Source: Rhizomicrobium electricum
Lineage (GTDB): Bacteria > Pseudomonadota > Alphaproteobacteria > Micropepsales > Micropepsaceae
Length of the DNA: 64,000 bases
Direction: 5' to 3'
NCBI RefSeq assembly: GCF_011762045.1
Contig: NZ_JAASQS010000001.1
Span: 124,001-188,000 of the forward strand
The notes below the pieces were generated by a model. That model was not told where the DNA came from, searched no databases, and saw only the letters and a program-made list of their open reading frames with translations. This document shows, piece by piece, positions 36,139 through 46,047 of this stretch (the first letter of the stretch is position 1; every line of letters starts with the position of its first letter). Position numbers and translations under genes: made by a program.

Positions 36139-38409
36139 TCAGACGCACTGATGGAACGTCCGGTGGATGACGTCCAGTTGTTGTTCCCGCGTCAACTTGA
36201 TGAAGTTCACGGCGTAGCCAGACACGCGGATGGTGAGCTGCGGATATTTCTCCGGATGGTCCATCGCATCCATCAGCATCTCGCGATCGAAGACGTTGAC
36301 GTTGAGATGGTGGCCGCCGCTCATGAAGTAGCCGTCCAACAGGCCCACCAGATTGTCCTTGCGCCCGTGGTTGGTCTTGCCCAGCGCGCCGGGGATGATC
36401 GAGAAGGTGTTGGAGATGCCGTCCTGCGAATGCTGGTAGGGCAGCTTGGCGACCGAGGAGAGCGACGCGAGCGCGCCCTTCTTGTCGCGGCCGTGCATCG
36501 GGTTGGCGCCCGGTGCGAACGGCTCGCCGGCCTTGCGACCGTCCGGGGTGTCGCCCGTCTTCTTGCCGTAGACGACGTTCGAGGTGATGGTCAGCACCGA
36601 CTGCGTCGGCACCGCGTTGCGATAGGTCTTGCGGGTCTTCAGCTTGCGCATGAAGCGCTCGACCAGATCGACCGCGATCGAGTCGACGCGATCGTCGTTG
36701 TTGCCGTAGGCCGGATATTCGCCTTCGATGTCGAAGCCGACCGCCAGGCCGCGCTCGTCGCGCTTCACATGCACCTTGGCGTACTTGATGGCCGACAGCG
36801 AGTCACACGCGATCGACAGGCCGGCGATGCCGCAAGCCATCGTGCGCAGGATATCGCGGTCATGCAGCGCCATCTCGATGCGCTCGTAGCAATACTTGTC
36901 GTGCATGTAGTGGATGATGTTCAGCGCATCCATGTAGGTGGACGCAAGGTAGTCCATCATCTGGTCGAGGCGCGCCAGGACTTCATCGTAGTTCAGAACG
37001 TCCGAAGTGATCGGAGCAAGCGCCGGACCGACCTGCTTGCCGCTGATCTCGTCGCGGCCGCCGTTGATCGCGTAAAGCAGCGTCTTGGCGAGGTTGGCGC
37101 GGGCACCGAAGAACTGCATCTGCTTGCCGATGCGCATGGCGGAGACGCAGCAGGCGATGCCGTAGTCGTCACCCCAATACGGACGCATCAGGTCGTCGTT
37201 CTCGTACTGGATCGCGCTCGTCGTGATCGACATGTGGGCGCAATACTTCTTGAACGCCGGCGGCAGGTTCACCGACCACAACACCGTCAGGTTCGGCTCC
37301 GGCGCCGGGCCGAGGTTGGTCAGCGTGTGCAGGAAGCGGAAGGTGGTCTTGGTCACCAGCGTGCGGCCGTCCAGGCTCATGCCGCCGAGGACTTCGGTCA
37401 CCCAGGTGGGATCGCCCGAGAACAGCTCGTTGTATTCCGGCGTACGAGCGAAGCGGACCATGCGCAGCTTCATGACCAGATGGTCGATCAGCTCCTGCGC
37501 TTCGGTCTCGGTGATGAGGCCGGACTTGAGGTCACGTTCGATGTAGATGTCGAGGAAGGACGACACGCGGCCGATCGACATCGCAGCGCCGTTCTGTTCC
37601 TTCACCGCGGCGAGATAGCCGAAATACGTCCACTGGATCGCTTCCTTGGCGTTCATCGCGGGCTTGGAAATGTCGTAGCCGTAGCTGGCGGCCATTTCCT
37701 TGAGCTGGCCGAGGGCGCGGATCTGTTCGGAGATTTCCTCGCGCAGGCGGATGGTATCTTCGTTGATGACGGGTTCGAGCGCGGCGCCCTGCTCCTTGCG
37801 CTCCTGAACCAGATAATCGACGCCGTACAGCGCAACGCGGCGATAGTCGCCGATGATGCGGCCGCGGCCGTAGCCGTCCGGCAGGCCGGTGATGATGCCC
37901 GACTTGCGCGCATCGCGGATCGCCTTGGTGTAGACGTCGAAGACGCCGTCATTGTGCGTCTTGCGGTAATGCGTGAAGGCTTGATGGATTTCCGGCGATA
38001 CCTTGTAGCCGTAGGCTTCGCAGGCGTGCTCGGCGACCTTGATGCCGCCGAACGGCATCAGCGCGCGCTTGAACGGCTTGTCGGTCTGCAGGCCGACGAT
38101 CTGCTCGAGCGGCTTGTCGATGTAGCCCGGCGCATGGCTGACGATGGTCGACACGATGTCGGTGTCCATGTCGAGCGTGCCGCCCTTGGCATGCTCTTCG
38201 TCCATCAGCTTGCGGACTTCTTTCCACAACGACAGCGTTCGCTCGGTTGGAGGCGCCAGGAAGGCCTCATCGCCGGTGTAGGGATGAACGTTGAGCTGGA
38301 TGAATTCGCGGACGTTGATCTCGTGCTTCCACGAGGTACCCGCGAACGCCGGGCCGATGTACTTCACGTCCTTGTCCGATACTTGCGCTGCAACGCGATC
38401 CACTTTCAT
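36139..38409 (-). CDS. pflB: Pyruvate formate-lyase (formate C-acetyltransferase)
   Basis: The 756-residue enzyme converts pyruvate and CoA to acetyl-CoA and formate in anaerobic metabolism. The two catalytic cysteines are adjacent in [15 protein letters not shown] and the glycyl-radical glycine is in [13 protein letters not shown] near the C-terminus. Other PFL segments ([35 protein letters not shown]) match E. coli PflB closely. AAGGAGA lies five bases before ATG 38409; open frame upstream is not part of the gene. No FNR-type site could be found in the gap upstream. Confidence 0.97.
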   Translation of the reverse strand: MKVDRVAAQVSDKDVKYIGPAFAGTSWKHEINVREFIQLNVHPYTGDEAFLAPPTERTLSLWKEVRKLMDEEHAKGGTLDMDTDIVSTIVSHAPGYIDKPLEQIVGLQTDKPFKRALMPFGGIKVAEHACEAYGYKVSPEIHQAFTHYRKTHNDGVFDVYTKAIRDARKSGIITGLPDGYGRGRIIGDYRRVALYGVDYLVQERKEQGAALEPVINEDTIRLREEISEQIRALGQLKEMAASYGYDISKPAMNAKEAIQWTYFGYLAAVKEQNGAAMSIGRVSSFLDIYIERDLKSGLITETEAQELIDHLVMKLRMVRFARTPEYNELFSGDPTWVTEVLGGMSLDGRTLVTKTTFRFLHTLTNLGPAPEPNLTVLWSVNLPPAFKKYCAHMSITTSAIQYENDDLMRPYWGDDYGIACCVSAMRIGKQMQFFGARANLAKTLLYAINGGRDEISGKQVGPALAPITSDVLNYDEVLARLDQMMDYLASTYMDALNIIHYMHDKYCYERIEMALHDRDILRTMACGIAGLSIACDSLSAIKYAKVHVKRDERGLAVGFDIEGEYPAYGNNDDRVDSIAVDLVERFMRKLKTRKTYRNAVPTQSVLTITSNVVYGKKTGDTPDGRKAGEPFAPGANPMHGRDKKGALASLSSVAKLPYQHSQDGISNTFSIIPGALGKTNHGRKDNLVGLLDGYFMSGGHHLNVNVFDREMLMDAMDHPEKYPQLTIRVSGYAVNFIKLTREQQLDVIHRTFHQCV

Positions 38410-38943
38410 GTCTCCTTGTTGAATTGCATCGGTCGCCTTTTCCAATCAGCGATAGCGATGCCACACGTCCGCATTCATTCGACTTCGTGTGCTCTCCTCG
38501 TGTGGCAAATAGATGCCCGAGGGAAGCCTTTTAAGAGCGTCATATTGATGCGCGGCCGACACATTTTTGACCCATTACGCTCAACGACGCCTGAGTATCC
38601 GCGTGTCCGTCGATCATGCCAGCGATGATGTCCGTATTCGTTACGAGTGCGTATTCGTAAATTCCCGCATTTCCGTCCGGGCAATCTGCCCAACGTGCGG
38701 GCAACTCGAACGAGTATTTCATCGGGGAAGTCTCTCGACACAGATTCGAACAAGGCCTGTGAGCCGCCTCGCCTCCCGCTCCGCCGAATGATGTACAGCA
38801 AATACCATTTTTAACTGCGCCCTCCTCGCGCGGCCGGGCAAGCCGCCTCGGTGTCGCAGGAGACGCGCAGTTTAAGACATCTGTCCTAATCTTTGCCACC
38901 GGTTACCGGTACCGCTATCACGAACGCGGCCGGGGCGCCCGAT
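38410..38943. other. Upstream region of pflB, no firm gene
   Basis: The 534-base gap must contain the pflB promoter. I looked for TTGAT-N4-ATCAA (FNR/FixK type) and found none. A minus-strand 60-codon frame at 38540-38722 (MKYSFELPARWADCPDG start, weak GAGAG upstream) is possible but has no recognisable similarity, so I do not call it a gene. Confidence 0.4.
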
Positions 38944-39600
38944 TCAGCGGCCAAGCAGAGTGGTGAGTCGCCCGAGGACCCGGCCAGGCAGATACCGCTT
39001 GAGGGTCTTCTTGTTGTAGCCCTGGTCCCACCAGCCATCGCCGAGCGGATCGAAGACGGGAGCATCGGTCCGGCGGAAGAACGCGGTGGTCAGCGTCACC
39101 CCCACCTTCTCGAACATCCGGTCGGCACACAAAAACTCGTAGAGGTTGTGAATGGAGCGGATTTGGATGTCGTCGATGACCAGTAACGCGCCCGGAGCGA
39201 GGTGGGGATAGACGTAATAATATTCCAGGTCGGGGAACGGATAGCCGTGCGGCCCGTCCAGAAGGGCAAAGTCGAGTGGCCCGGCGAACGGATGGACCGG
39301 CAGAGTCTTTTGCGTCGGCCCGAGCACGAACGTCGCCCTATCTGCCCGGAAATGCTCGTTTTTCTGCGTATTGGTGATGCTGCCGTTGCCGTCATCCATG
39401 GCGAACACGGTGTGGTCGCGGCTGAGGTGGGAAAGCAGCAGCGTGGTGGCGCCCGATCCGGTCTCCATCGACCGGTTGAGCGTCATGCCCTGGGTATGGC
39501 GCAGGATCGCATCGAGCACATGCGGCGAGGTCCCGCCCGCTTTGTGCAGCGACGTCGATATCCGCTTGATCGCCGTCAGTGTTCCAGGCGCCAGGCTCAT
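38944..39600 (-). CDS. Class I SAM-dependent methyltransferase-like protein
   Basis: The 218-residue protein has the Rossmann motif METGSGATTLLLSHL near residue 46, an acidic residue after the second strand (VFAMDDGNG) and PLDFALLDGPHGYPF followed by LAPGALLVIDDI, as in Methyltransf_24 proteins. Its substrate is unknown; the conserved pieces suggest a small or sugar-linked target. It is divergent from ahcY, which would remove the S-adenosylhomocysteine such enzymes produce, though this nearness may be chance. Confidence 0.75.
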   Translation of the reverse strand: MSLAPGTLTAIKRISTSLHKAGGTSPHVLDAILRHTQGMTLNRSMETGSGATTLLLSHLSRDHTVFAMDDGNGSITNTQKNEHFRADRATFVLGPTQKTLPVHPFAGPLDFALLDGPHGYPFPDLEYYYVYPHLAPGALLVIDDIQIRSIHNLYEFLCADRMFEKVGVTLTTAFFRRTDAPVFDPLGDGWWDQGYNKKTLKRYLPGRVLGRLTTLLGR

Positions 39601-39696
39601 GTGCTTCTCCGTGCCCTCGCCTGACGCTTATGCGATTGCGTCGCACTTGTACACGTTTCCCAAACCGCCGGTTTTGGAGAAATCGGGGAAAATACA

Positions 39697-39719
39697 CATA
39701 TGCATATTTCTTTATATGC
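39697..39719. promoter_or_regulatory. Inverted-repeat operator candidate upstream of ahcY
   Basis: GCATAT (39702-39707) and ATATGC (39714-39719) form an inverted repeat with a six-base spacer, and CATATG precedes them. Read on the other strand it gives CATATAAAGAAATATGC. From memory this resembles operators of the ArsR-type SahR regulator, which controls SAH and methionine genes in proteobacteria; I could not verify the match. Confidence 0.4.
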
Positions 39720-39781
39720 TTCTTGCCCGGCCCTGAGGGCGCTGGTAAAGACGGCCCCGGAATTGGAAAGGACCCGCCGCC

Positions 39782-41182
39782 ATGGCTGCAACGGAATACG
39801 TCATCAAGGACATCGCCCTCGCCGATTGGGGCCGCAAGGAATTGGCCATCGCCGAGACCGAAATGCCGGGCCTGATGGCCACGCGCGCCGAATACGGCCC
39901 CAAGCAGCCGCTCAAGGGCGCCCGCATCGCCGGCTCGCTGCATATGACGATCCAGACGGCGGCACTGATCGAGACCCTGAAGGCGCTCGGCGCCGACATC
40001 CGCTGGGCCTCGTGCAACATCTATTCGACCCAGGATCACGCCGCCGCCGCGATCGCCGCCGCCGGCATCCCGGTGTTCGCGGTCAAGGGCGAGAGCCTGA
40101 CCGATTATTGGGAATACACTCACCGCATTTTCGAATGGTCGGACGGCGGCACGCCGAACATGATCCTCGACGACGGCGGCGATGCCACCCTGCTCGTCCA
40201 TCTGGGCGTGCGCGCCGAAGCCGGCGACACTGCGTTCCTCGATCATCCCGACAGCGAAGAAGCCGAAGTCCTGTTCGCGTCGATCAAGAAGCGCCTCGCG
40301 TCCAAGCCGGGCTTCTACACCAACATCGCCAAGAACATTAAGGGCGTCACCGAAGAGACCACCACCGGCGTCCATCGTCTCTATCAGATGGAAAAGGACG
40401 GCACGCTGCTGTTCCCGGCGATCAACGTCAACGACAGCGTCACCAAGTCGAAGTTCGACAATCTGTACGGCTGCCGTGAATCGCTGGTCGACGGCATCCG
40501 CCGCGCCACCGACGTCATGATGTCGGGCAAGGTCGCGATGGTGTGCGGCTTCGGCGATGTCGGCAAGGGCTCGGCGGCGTCGCTGCGCCAGGCCGGCTGC
40601 CGTGTGATGGTGTCGGAAGTCGATCCGATCTGCGCCCTGCAGGCGGCGATGGAAGGCTATGAAGTCGTCACCATGGAAGACGCCGCGCCGAAGGCCGACA
40701 TCTTCGTCACCTGCACCGGCAACGTCGACATCATCACCATCGACCACATGCGGGCGATGAAAGATCGCGCCATCGTCTGCAACATCGGTCACTTCGATTC
40801 CGAGATCCAGGTTTCGTCCCTGCGCAATCTCAAATGGAACAACATCAAGCCGCAGGTCGACGAGATCGAGTTCGCCGACGGTCACCGCATCATCCTGCTG
40901 GCCGAGGGCCGGCTGGTGAACCTGGGCTGCGCCACCGGCCACCCCAGCTTCGTGATGAGCGCCAGCTTCACCAACCAGTCGCTCGCGCAGATCGAACTGT
41001 TCTGCAATCAGGGCAAGTACGAGAAGAAGGTTTATGTGCTGCCCAAGACCCTCGACGAGAAGGTCGCCCAGCTCCATCTCGCCAAGGTCGGCGCCCATAT
41101 GACCAAGCTCACCCCCAAGCAGGCCGCCTATATCGGCGTCGCCGAGCTGGGCCCGTTTAAGGCGGAAACCTACCGGTACTAA
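39782..41182 (+). CDS. ahcY: S-adenosylhomocysteine hydrolase
   Basis: The 466-residue enzyme splits S-adenosylhomocysteine into adenosine and homocysteine, keeping methylation reactions running. [25 protein letters not shown], the NAD-binding [12 protein letters not shown] and the C-terminal [25 protein letters not shown] are all as in the family. The insert of about 40 residues (near 150-190) common to bacterial enzymes is present. GGAAAGGA lies before the ATG and a strong terminator follows. Confidence 0.97.
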   Translation: MAATEYVIKDIALADWGRKELAIAETEMPGLMATRAEYGPKQPLKGARIAGSLHMTIQTAALIETLKALGADIRWASCNIYSTQDHAAAAIAAAGIPVFAVKGESLTDYWEYTHRIFEWSDGGTPNMILDDGGDATLLVHLGVRAEAGDTAFLDHPDSEEAEVLFASIKKRLASKPGFYTNIAKNIKGVTEETTTGVHRLYQMEKDGTLLFPAINVNDSVTKSKFDNLYGCRESLVDGIRRATDVMMSGKVAMVCGFGDVGKGSAASLRQAGCRVMVSEVDPICALQAAMEGYEVVTMEDAAPKADIFVTCTGNVDIITIDHMRAMKDRAIVCNIGHFDSEIQVSSLRNLKWNNIKPQVDEIEFADGHRIILLAEGRLVNLGCATGHPSFVMSASFTNQSLAQIELFCNQGKYEKKVYVLPKTLDEKVAQLHLAKVGAHMTKLTPKQAAYIGVAELGPFKAETYRY

Positions 41183-41207
41183 GCGGTTTCATTCTCCTGA
41201 AACCGGC

Positions 41208-41247
41208 AACGCCTCCCCTTCTCACGAGGGGGAGGCGTTTTCGTTTT
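41208..41247 (+). terminator. Terminator after ahcY
   Basis: AACGCCTCCCC (41208-41218) pairs with GGGGAGGCGTT (41229-41239) and is followed by TTCGTTTTC. Confidence 0.88.
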
Positions 41248-41291
41248 CATGAGCATCCGATCTCCGTCTCGCGAGGAGGGAATTCTAAGAT

Positions 41292-41328
41292 TTGAAGTTT
41301 TGGAAACAATGAGTTTACATAGTTTCCA
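41292..41328 (+). promoter_or_regulatory. Promoter with TGGAAAC inverted repeat before the FMN reductase
   Basis: TTGAAG (41292-41297) and TTACAT (41315-41320) are 17 bases apart. TGGAAAC (41301-41307) and GTTTCCA (41322-41328) form a seven-base inverted repeat bracketing the -10 element, the position expected for a repressor operator. The regulator is not encoded next to it. Confidence 0.5.
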
Positions 41329-41415
41329 TTTCTTATAGCTCCATGCACGCGTATCTCAACAGCGCAGTATTCACGCCGCATCGAACCGATCGGCGAGCCA
41401 GTTTGAGGATATGCC

Positions 41416-41979
41416 ATGTCAGAGTCGTTCAAAGTCGCCGTATTCGTCGGCAGCCTGCGCAAGGATTCGCTGAGCCGGAAATATGCCGCCGAATTGGCGC
41501 GCCTAGCGCCGCCATCGCTGAGTTTCACAACCGTCGAGATCGGCAACCTGCCCTATTACGATCCCGACGCGGATAACGAAACCGCACCGAAGTCCTGGCA
41601 GCATCTGCGCCGGCAGATCAAGGACGCCGACGCCGTCCTGTTCGTCACGCCGGAATACAATCGCTCGATCCCTGCGGCGCTCAAGAACGCGCTCGACGTT
41701 GCTTCGCGTCCCTATGGCCAAGGCGCTTGGAACGGAAAGCCGGGCCTCGTCGTATCGGTATCGCCGGGAGGCATGGGTGGTTATGGCGCGGCCCAGCATC
41801 TGCGCCAGATTCTGAGTGTCGTGAACGTGCCTGTCATGGCCCAGCCGGAAGCGTATATCGGCAATGCCGACAAGTTGCTCGGCTCCGATGGAACCGTGAA
41901 CAACGATGCCACCCGCAAATTCCTCGAACTCGTTATGACCAAATTCGCCGCGTGGATCGCGGCCAACGGCAGCCGCTAA
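41416..41979 (+). CDS. NADPH-dependent FMN reductase / quinone reductase
   Basis: A 187-residue flavodoxin-fold protein of the FMN_red family. VFVGSLRKDSLSRKYAAEL binds the FMN phosphate, and TPEYNRSIPAALKNALD and SVSPGGMGGYGAAQHLR are family signatures. Relatives (ChrR/YieF type) reduce quinones, chromate or azo compounds and protect against oxidative stress. It has its own promoter with an inverted repeat, so induction by a substrate-sensing repressor is plausible. Confidence 0.92.
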   Translation: MSESFKVAVFVGSLRKDSLSRKYAAELARLAPPSLSFTTVEIGNLPYYDPDADNETAPKSWQHLRRQIKDADAVLFVTPEYNRSIPAALKNALDVASRPYGQGAWNGKPGLVVSVSPGGMGGYGAAQHLRQILSVVNVPVMAQPEAYIGNADKLLGSDGTVNNDATRKFLELVMTKFAAWIAANGSR

Positions 41980-42157
41980 ACGCCTCTTCTCCGTATTGCC
42001 TTCCGCGCCTCCTTATCCTGCAGGGCGGCGCGGCCTCACAATACCGCCTTGATCCTCTCCGCGTCCGCCGCGGAGGCCGGGTTGTAGACCACCATGTTGA
42101 GATTGATCGGCCTCTTCCAGACAGAAAACAGCCATTGAGGCACACCAAGAAGTGATG

Positions 42158-42191
42158 ATGGCCGCGGTCTTGCAATCGCGGCCATTGCTTT
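42158..42191 (+). terminator. Possible terminator before the GH12-like gene
   Basis: ATGGCCGCG (42158-42166) and CGCGGCCAT (42177-42185) form a nine-base perfect stem followed by TGCTTT. It lies 179 bases after the FMN reductase stop and 38 bases before the next start; the short T-run makes it a modest call. Confidence 0.5.
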
Positions 42192-42223
42192 AGGGTGACG
42201 TTTCTGAATCGGGGGAAATCACC

Positions 42224-43030
42224 ATGGCGATATCGAAACAATTCCTGCGCGCTGCAGCGGCGTTGTGTTTTGCTTCGGCCGCTCAGGCCGCGACACCACC
42301 GGTGGAAGCGACGGAAGACGGCGCCCGGCTCGCCGTTCCCGGCACCGGATGCGTACTTGCCAATCATGTCTGGGACCGCAAGGCGACACCGCCCGGTTAC
42401 AGTCAGGCTGTATTCTACGGCACCAAGGACGGCCGCGCCGTTCCCGGCTGGCGCTGGAACAATCCGGGCAAGAGCGCGATCGTCCTCGCGATGCCGGAGA
42501 TCATTTGCGGCGACAAGCCATGGGATGCGCCCCTGAGCTGGCGCAAGGACTTCCCGTTCCGCGCCGGCGAGACGGCTCCCGTCGTCCGCTTCGATATCGA
42601 CCTGGAAGCAACCGGCGTTCACAACATGGCGTTTTCATTCTGGGCGGTATCGAAGCTGCCGGCCGTACAGAAGACCATCAGTCTTGAAATCATGGTGTGG
42701 AACGTGGCGGCCGGCCAGCAACCGACCGGCGAGAAGATCGGCACCGTGGATGCCGCCGGTACGACCTTCGATCTCTATCTGAAGAAGGACCAGGGCATGG
42801 TCACCGGCCCCGATCCCTTCACGTGGCCGCTGGTGCAGTACGTGGCGCGCAAACCGGTGCTCAGCGGCACCCTCGACTTCGCGCCGTTCCTCGACGACCT
42901 GATGAAGCGACAGATCCTGGTCCGCGGCCATTATCTCACCAGCTTCGAGTTGGGAAACGAGGTCACCGACGGTTCCGGCAAAGCCGTCATCCGCAGCCTG
43001 GAGGTCAGCTTTCCCGGACCGCGTAAGTAG
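42224..43030 (+). CDS. Secreted GH12-like endoglucanase
   Basis: The 268-residue protein has a signal peptide (cut after AAQA, about residue 22). YPEII-like AMPEIICGDKPW, SLEIMVWNV (candidate nucleophile Glu), FTWPLVQYVARKP and SFELGNEVTDGSGKAVIRSLEVSF (candidate acid/base Glu) line up with glycoside hydrolase family 12, jelly-roll enzymes that cut beta-1,4-glucans or xyloglucan. Family assignment is from motif recognition. It suggests growth on plant polysaccharides. Confidence 0.78.
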   Translation: MAISKQFLRAAAALCFASAAQAATPPVEATEDGARLAVPGTGCVLANHVWDRKATPPGYSQAVFYGTKDGRAVPGWRWNNPGKSAIVLAMPEIICGDKPWDAPLSWRKDFPFRAGETAPVVRFDIDLEATGVHNMAFSFWAVSKLPAVQKTISLEIMVWNVAAGQQPTGEKIGTVDAAGTTFDLYLKKDQGMVTGPDPFTWPLVQYVARKPVLSGTLDFAPFLDDLMKRQILVRGHYLTSFELGNEVTDGSGKAVIRSLEVSFPGPRK

Positions 43031-43326
43031 GTCTACGGCGACCGAGAATCACACCCGCGACGTGACTTGGTTACGTAAAGAACTCCTTAAGGGACCCCCG
43101 TCAGAATTTTTTCCACGGGTCTTCTTTCCGTAGCCTGACGTTTTAGGCGTCTGTTTTGACTCAGGATTTGGGAACTGACCCTGACGATAGGGGCGTGACC
43201 TACATCTGCGCGTTTACACTTTTTTAACCACCAGGTGTTGCGCAGAGGGTTAATGCCCTTATCATGTTGATTCCACACTGATTCGGCGCATGGGGCGTCG
43301 TCAGGTGGTAGCCGGGACAGTCCCGC
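43031..43326. other. Gap before the PAS kinase
   Basis: This 296-base gap holds an AT-rich part around 43210-43275 (TTTACACTTTTTTAACC, TTATCATGTTGATT) that probably contains the kinase promoter. GACCCCCGT and ACGGGTC near 43090-43125 can pair loosely around a T-rich loop. No gene is seen. Confidence 0.35.
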
Positions 43327-45765
43327 ATGGGACATAAAATAACACCGGAAACATGGGTAATGCGCGGGAGACTTCTCCTCTCGGTAGCGGCTTCGGCCGT
43401 GATGGCGACGGGTCCGGCTGCGGCTGGAGACTCGGCGTTACCCTTTGCCCTGCCCCTTGATGAAACAGGCGTCATCCTTACAGCCGTCACAGCGGGCGCG
43501 GTCGTTCTCGCCGTTGCCGCCGGCATGTGGGCGCTGGTGGAGCAGAAACACTCGATCAAACTGAAGCGGCAATTGAAGAGCGCGGGCGCGCGCCAGCGCG
43601 CGGCGGTGGGCGAACGCGATGCATTGCTCGATGTCTGCCGCGATGCCTTGATCGTTTGGGGCCGCGACAGCGAAGGTCCGATGTCGTATGGCGGCGCCGA
43701 AGCCCAACTCGATTCCTGTTTGAGGGGCACCGATGCGCCTGCCCTGTCGAAGGCGCTCGACGAGCTTTCCGCCCACGGCGTTCCCTTCTCGATGCCGGCG
43801 CGCGATGCGACGGGCCGCACGGTGACCTTGCGCGGACGCGCAGTCGGCGGCTTGGCTGCGGTATGGATCGAGCCGGCGCCGGAAGCGCAATCACTCGATT
43901 TTCGCGGCGTCTTGAATTCGCTGCCCGTGCCGGTATGGCTGCGCGACAAGACGCTGTCGCTGGTTTGGGGCAATCGCGCCTTCCTCGAAACCACCGGCGC
44001 GCCCGATCTCGAATCCGCCGCGCGTTCGCAGAACACCCTGGAAAAGACCGAACGCGATCTCGCCGCCACGGCGCGCGCCCAGGGCGAACCGATGGAAGCC
44101 AAGCGCTATGCCGTGATTGCCGGCCAGCGCCGCGCGCTTCAGATCACCGAGATTCCGACCGACAACGGCATCGTCGGCACCGCCACCGACGTCACCGACG
44201 TGGCGGCGAGCGAAGCCAAGCTGAAGCAGCATATCGACGCCCACACCGATACGCTCGATAAGCTGGCCACGGCGGTGGCGATCTTCGGGCCCGACCAGAA
44301 GCTGACATTTTACAATCGCGCCTATCTTTCGCTGTGGGGCCTGGCGGAGAAGTGGCTCAGCCGCGGTCCGACCGATGCCGAAATCCTCGACCGGCTGCGC
44401 GAGGAGCGCAAACTCCCCGAGCAGCGCGATTACCACGGCTGGAAACGCGAGCGCCTCGAGCTTTATCAGACCGCGCGCGATTATCCGTCCGAGGACCTCT
44501 GGCATATTCCGGGCGGCAAGACCTTGCGCGTCGTCGCCCAGCCGCATCCGTTCGGCGGCCTCACCTTCCTCTATGAGGACGTGACCGAGAAGCTGTCGCT
44601 CGCCTCCTCGTACAAGACGCTGATCCAGGTGCAGTCGGCCACCCTCAACACGCTGCAGGAAGGCGTGGCGGTGTTCGGGCCCGACGGCCGCCTCAAGCTG
44701 CACAACGCCGCTTTCGCCAAGCTGTGGAGCCTCACCGACAAGGATCTCGACGGCGAACCGCATGTGCGCGCCATCGCGACGGCCTGCGCCGAAAAGTGGG
44801 GCGAGCTGCCGCTGTGGGAACGCCTCATCCAGGCCATCGTCGCCGGTGCCGAAACCGACCGCCGCATGGGCGAAATCGAGCGCAACGACCGCTCCATCCT
44901 GACACTCGGCCTGTCACCGCTGCCGGACGGCGCGACGCTCGCCACCTTCTCCGATGTCACCGACCGCTATCGCATCGAGCATGTCCTGCGCGAACGCGCC
45001 GAGGCGTTCGAAGCCGCCGACCGGCTGAAATCGGAATTCATCAAACACGTTTCCTACGAGCTGCGCACGCCGATCACCACCATCGCCGGGTTCGCGCAAC
45101 TGCTCGCGTCGGAAGAGTTCGGGCCGCTCAATCTGCGCCAGACCGGCTATGTGAAGGACATCATGCAGGCGTCCTCCACCCTCACGAGCCTGGTCAGCGA
45201 CATTCTCGATCTCGCGATGATCGAATCCGGCGGCCTGCGCCTCGAACTCGAACGCGTCGACCTCTATCCGATGCTGAGCGAAGTGGCCTCGCACGCCCAC
45301 GAATGGGGCGGCAAAGTCGGCCTTAACCTCAAGATCGACTGCAGCGAAGACGCCGGCTTTTTCCTCGCCGATGCGCGTCGCGTGCGGCAGGTCGCGTTCA
45401 ACCTTCTCTCCAACGCCTTCAAGTTCACGCCCAAGGGCGGCACCATCATCCTCGGCGGCCGCATCGACGGCGAAGACGTGCAGCTCTGGGTCAAGGACGA
45501 CGGCCCCGGCATGGACCCGGAAATGCGCGCCCGCGCGTTCGAAAGCTTCTCGGCGAAATCGACCGCCGGTCAGCGCGGCGGTGCGGGTCTCGGCCTCGCG
45601 CTCGTCAATCGCTTCGTCGAACTGCACGACGGCTGGGTCGAAATCGACAGCGGCAACGGCAGGAAGGGCAAGGAAGCCGTCGGCACCCTCGTCCGCTGCC
45701 ACTTCCCCCGCCGCATCCACGACACTCCCCCACCGCTCTCCGAGCGCGAGCGGGAGATGGTGTGA
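43327..45765 (+). CDS. Membrane-linked PAS histidine kinase, DivL-like
   Basis: The 812-residue protein has a hydrophobic N-terminus (about 15-32 and 50-70), a run of PAS-like domains (about 100-160, 195-285, 310-415, 430-540; ATDVTDV, LYEDVTEK and FSDVTDR mark their ends), a HisKA domain with the phospho-acceptor His574 in KHVSYELRTPITTI, and an ATPase domain with NLLSNAFKF, DDGPGMD and GGAGLGLALV. The layout and position before tsaE resemble DivL, a cell-cycle regulator acting on CckA. In Caulobacter DivL the acceptor is a tyrosine; here it is histidine. Start could instead be ATG 43360. Confidence 0.87.
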   Translation: MGHKITPETWVMRGRLLLSVAASAVMATGPAAAGDSALPFALPLDETGVILTAVTAGAVVLAVAAGMWALVEQKHSIKLKRQLKSAGARQRAAVGERDALLDVCRDALIVWGRDSEGPMSYGGAEAQLDSCLRGTDAPALSKALDELSAHGVPFSMPARDATGRTVTLRGRAVGGLAAVWIEPAPEAQSLDFRGVLNSLPVPVWLRDKTLSLVWGNRAFLETTGAPDLESAARSQNTLEKTERDLAATARAQGEPMEAKRYAVIAGQRRALQITEIPTDNGIVGTATDVTDVAASEAKLKQHIDAHTDTLDKLATAVAIFGPDQKLTFYNRAYLSLWGLAEKWLSRGPTDAEILDRLREERKLPEQRDYHGWKRERLELYQTARDYPSEDLWHIPGGKTLRVVAQPHPFGGLTFLYEDVTEKLSLASSYKTLIQVQSATLNTLQEGVAVFGPDGRLKLHNAAFAKLWSLTDKDLDGEPHVRAIATACAEKWGELPLWERLIQAIVAGAETDRRMGEIERNDRSILTLGLSPLPDGATLATFSDVTDRYRIEHVLRERAEAFEAADRLKSEFIKHVSYELRTPITTIAGFAQLLASEEFGPLNLRQTGYVKDIMQASSTLTSLVSDILDLAMIESGGLRLELERVDLYPMLSEVASHAHEWGGKVGLNLKIDCSEDAGFFLADARRVRQVAFNLLSNAFKFTPKGGTIILGGRIDGEDVQLWVKDDGPGMDPEMRARAFESFSAKSTAGQRGGAGLGLALVNRFVELHDGWVEIDSGNGRKGKEAVGTLVRCHFPRRIHDTPPPLSEREREMV

Positions 45766-46047
45766 GCCTTTCCGCTCCCGCCGGCGGAACTCCATCCGTA
45801 CACGTCCTTTCTGCCCTCCGCTTCTTCTCGGGTGTACATGCACCATCGAAGGCGCACCTCCGGTAGAGAAGCAAAGGATCACGGATTATCCGACCGACAC
45901 ACGTATATCGCGAGACCTACAACCCTCGCGATCATGGCGAGGCGAAATCCACCGCCAACATGCTCGATTGCGCAAAACCGTTGCTTTTGACGCGTAGGCA
46001 TACGCTTCAGGACATACGACAATAGAAGTCCTGGAGCCGCACCTTTT

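Noticed and set aside
36151-38628. Plus-strand 825-codon frame opposite pflB
   Set aside because: It is antisense to a highly conserved enzyme and lacks protein-like features.
38540-38722. 60-codon minus-strand frame upstream of pflB
   Set aside because: It has only a weak ribosome site and no recognisable similarity; it may be chance.
38410-38943. FNR/FixK box upstream of pflB
   Set aside because: TTGACCCATTACGCTCAA at about 38569 has TTGA and TCAA but the spacing is ten bases, not the six of FixK/FNR sites.
39601-39781. SAH or SAM riboswitch in the ahcY leader
   Set aside because: I could not find the conserved cores; the leader is short and its main feature is a DNA-type inverted repeat.
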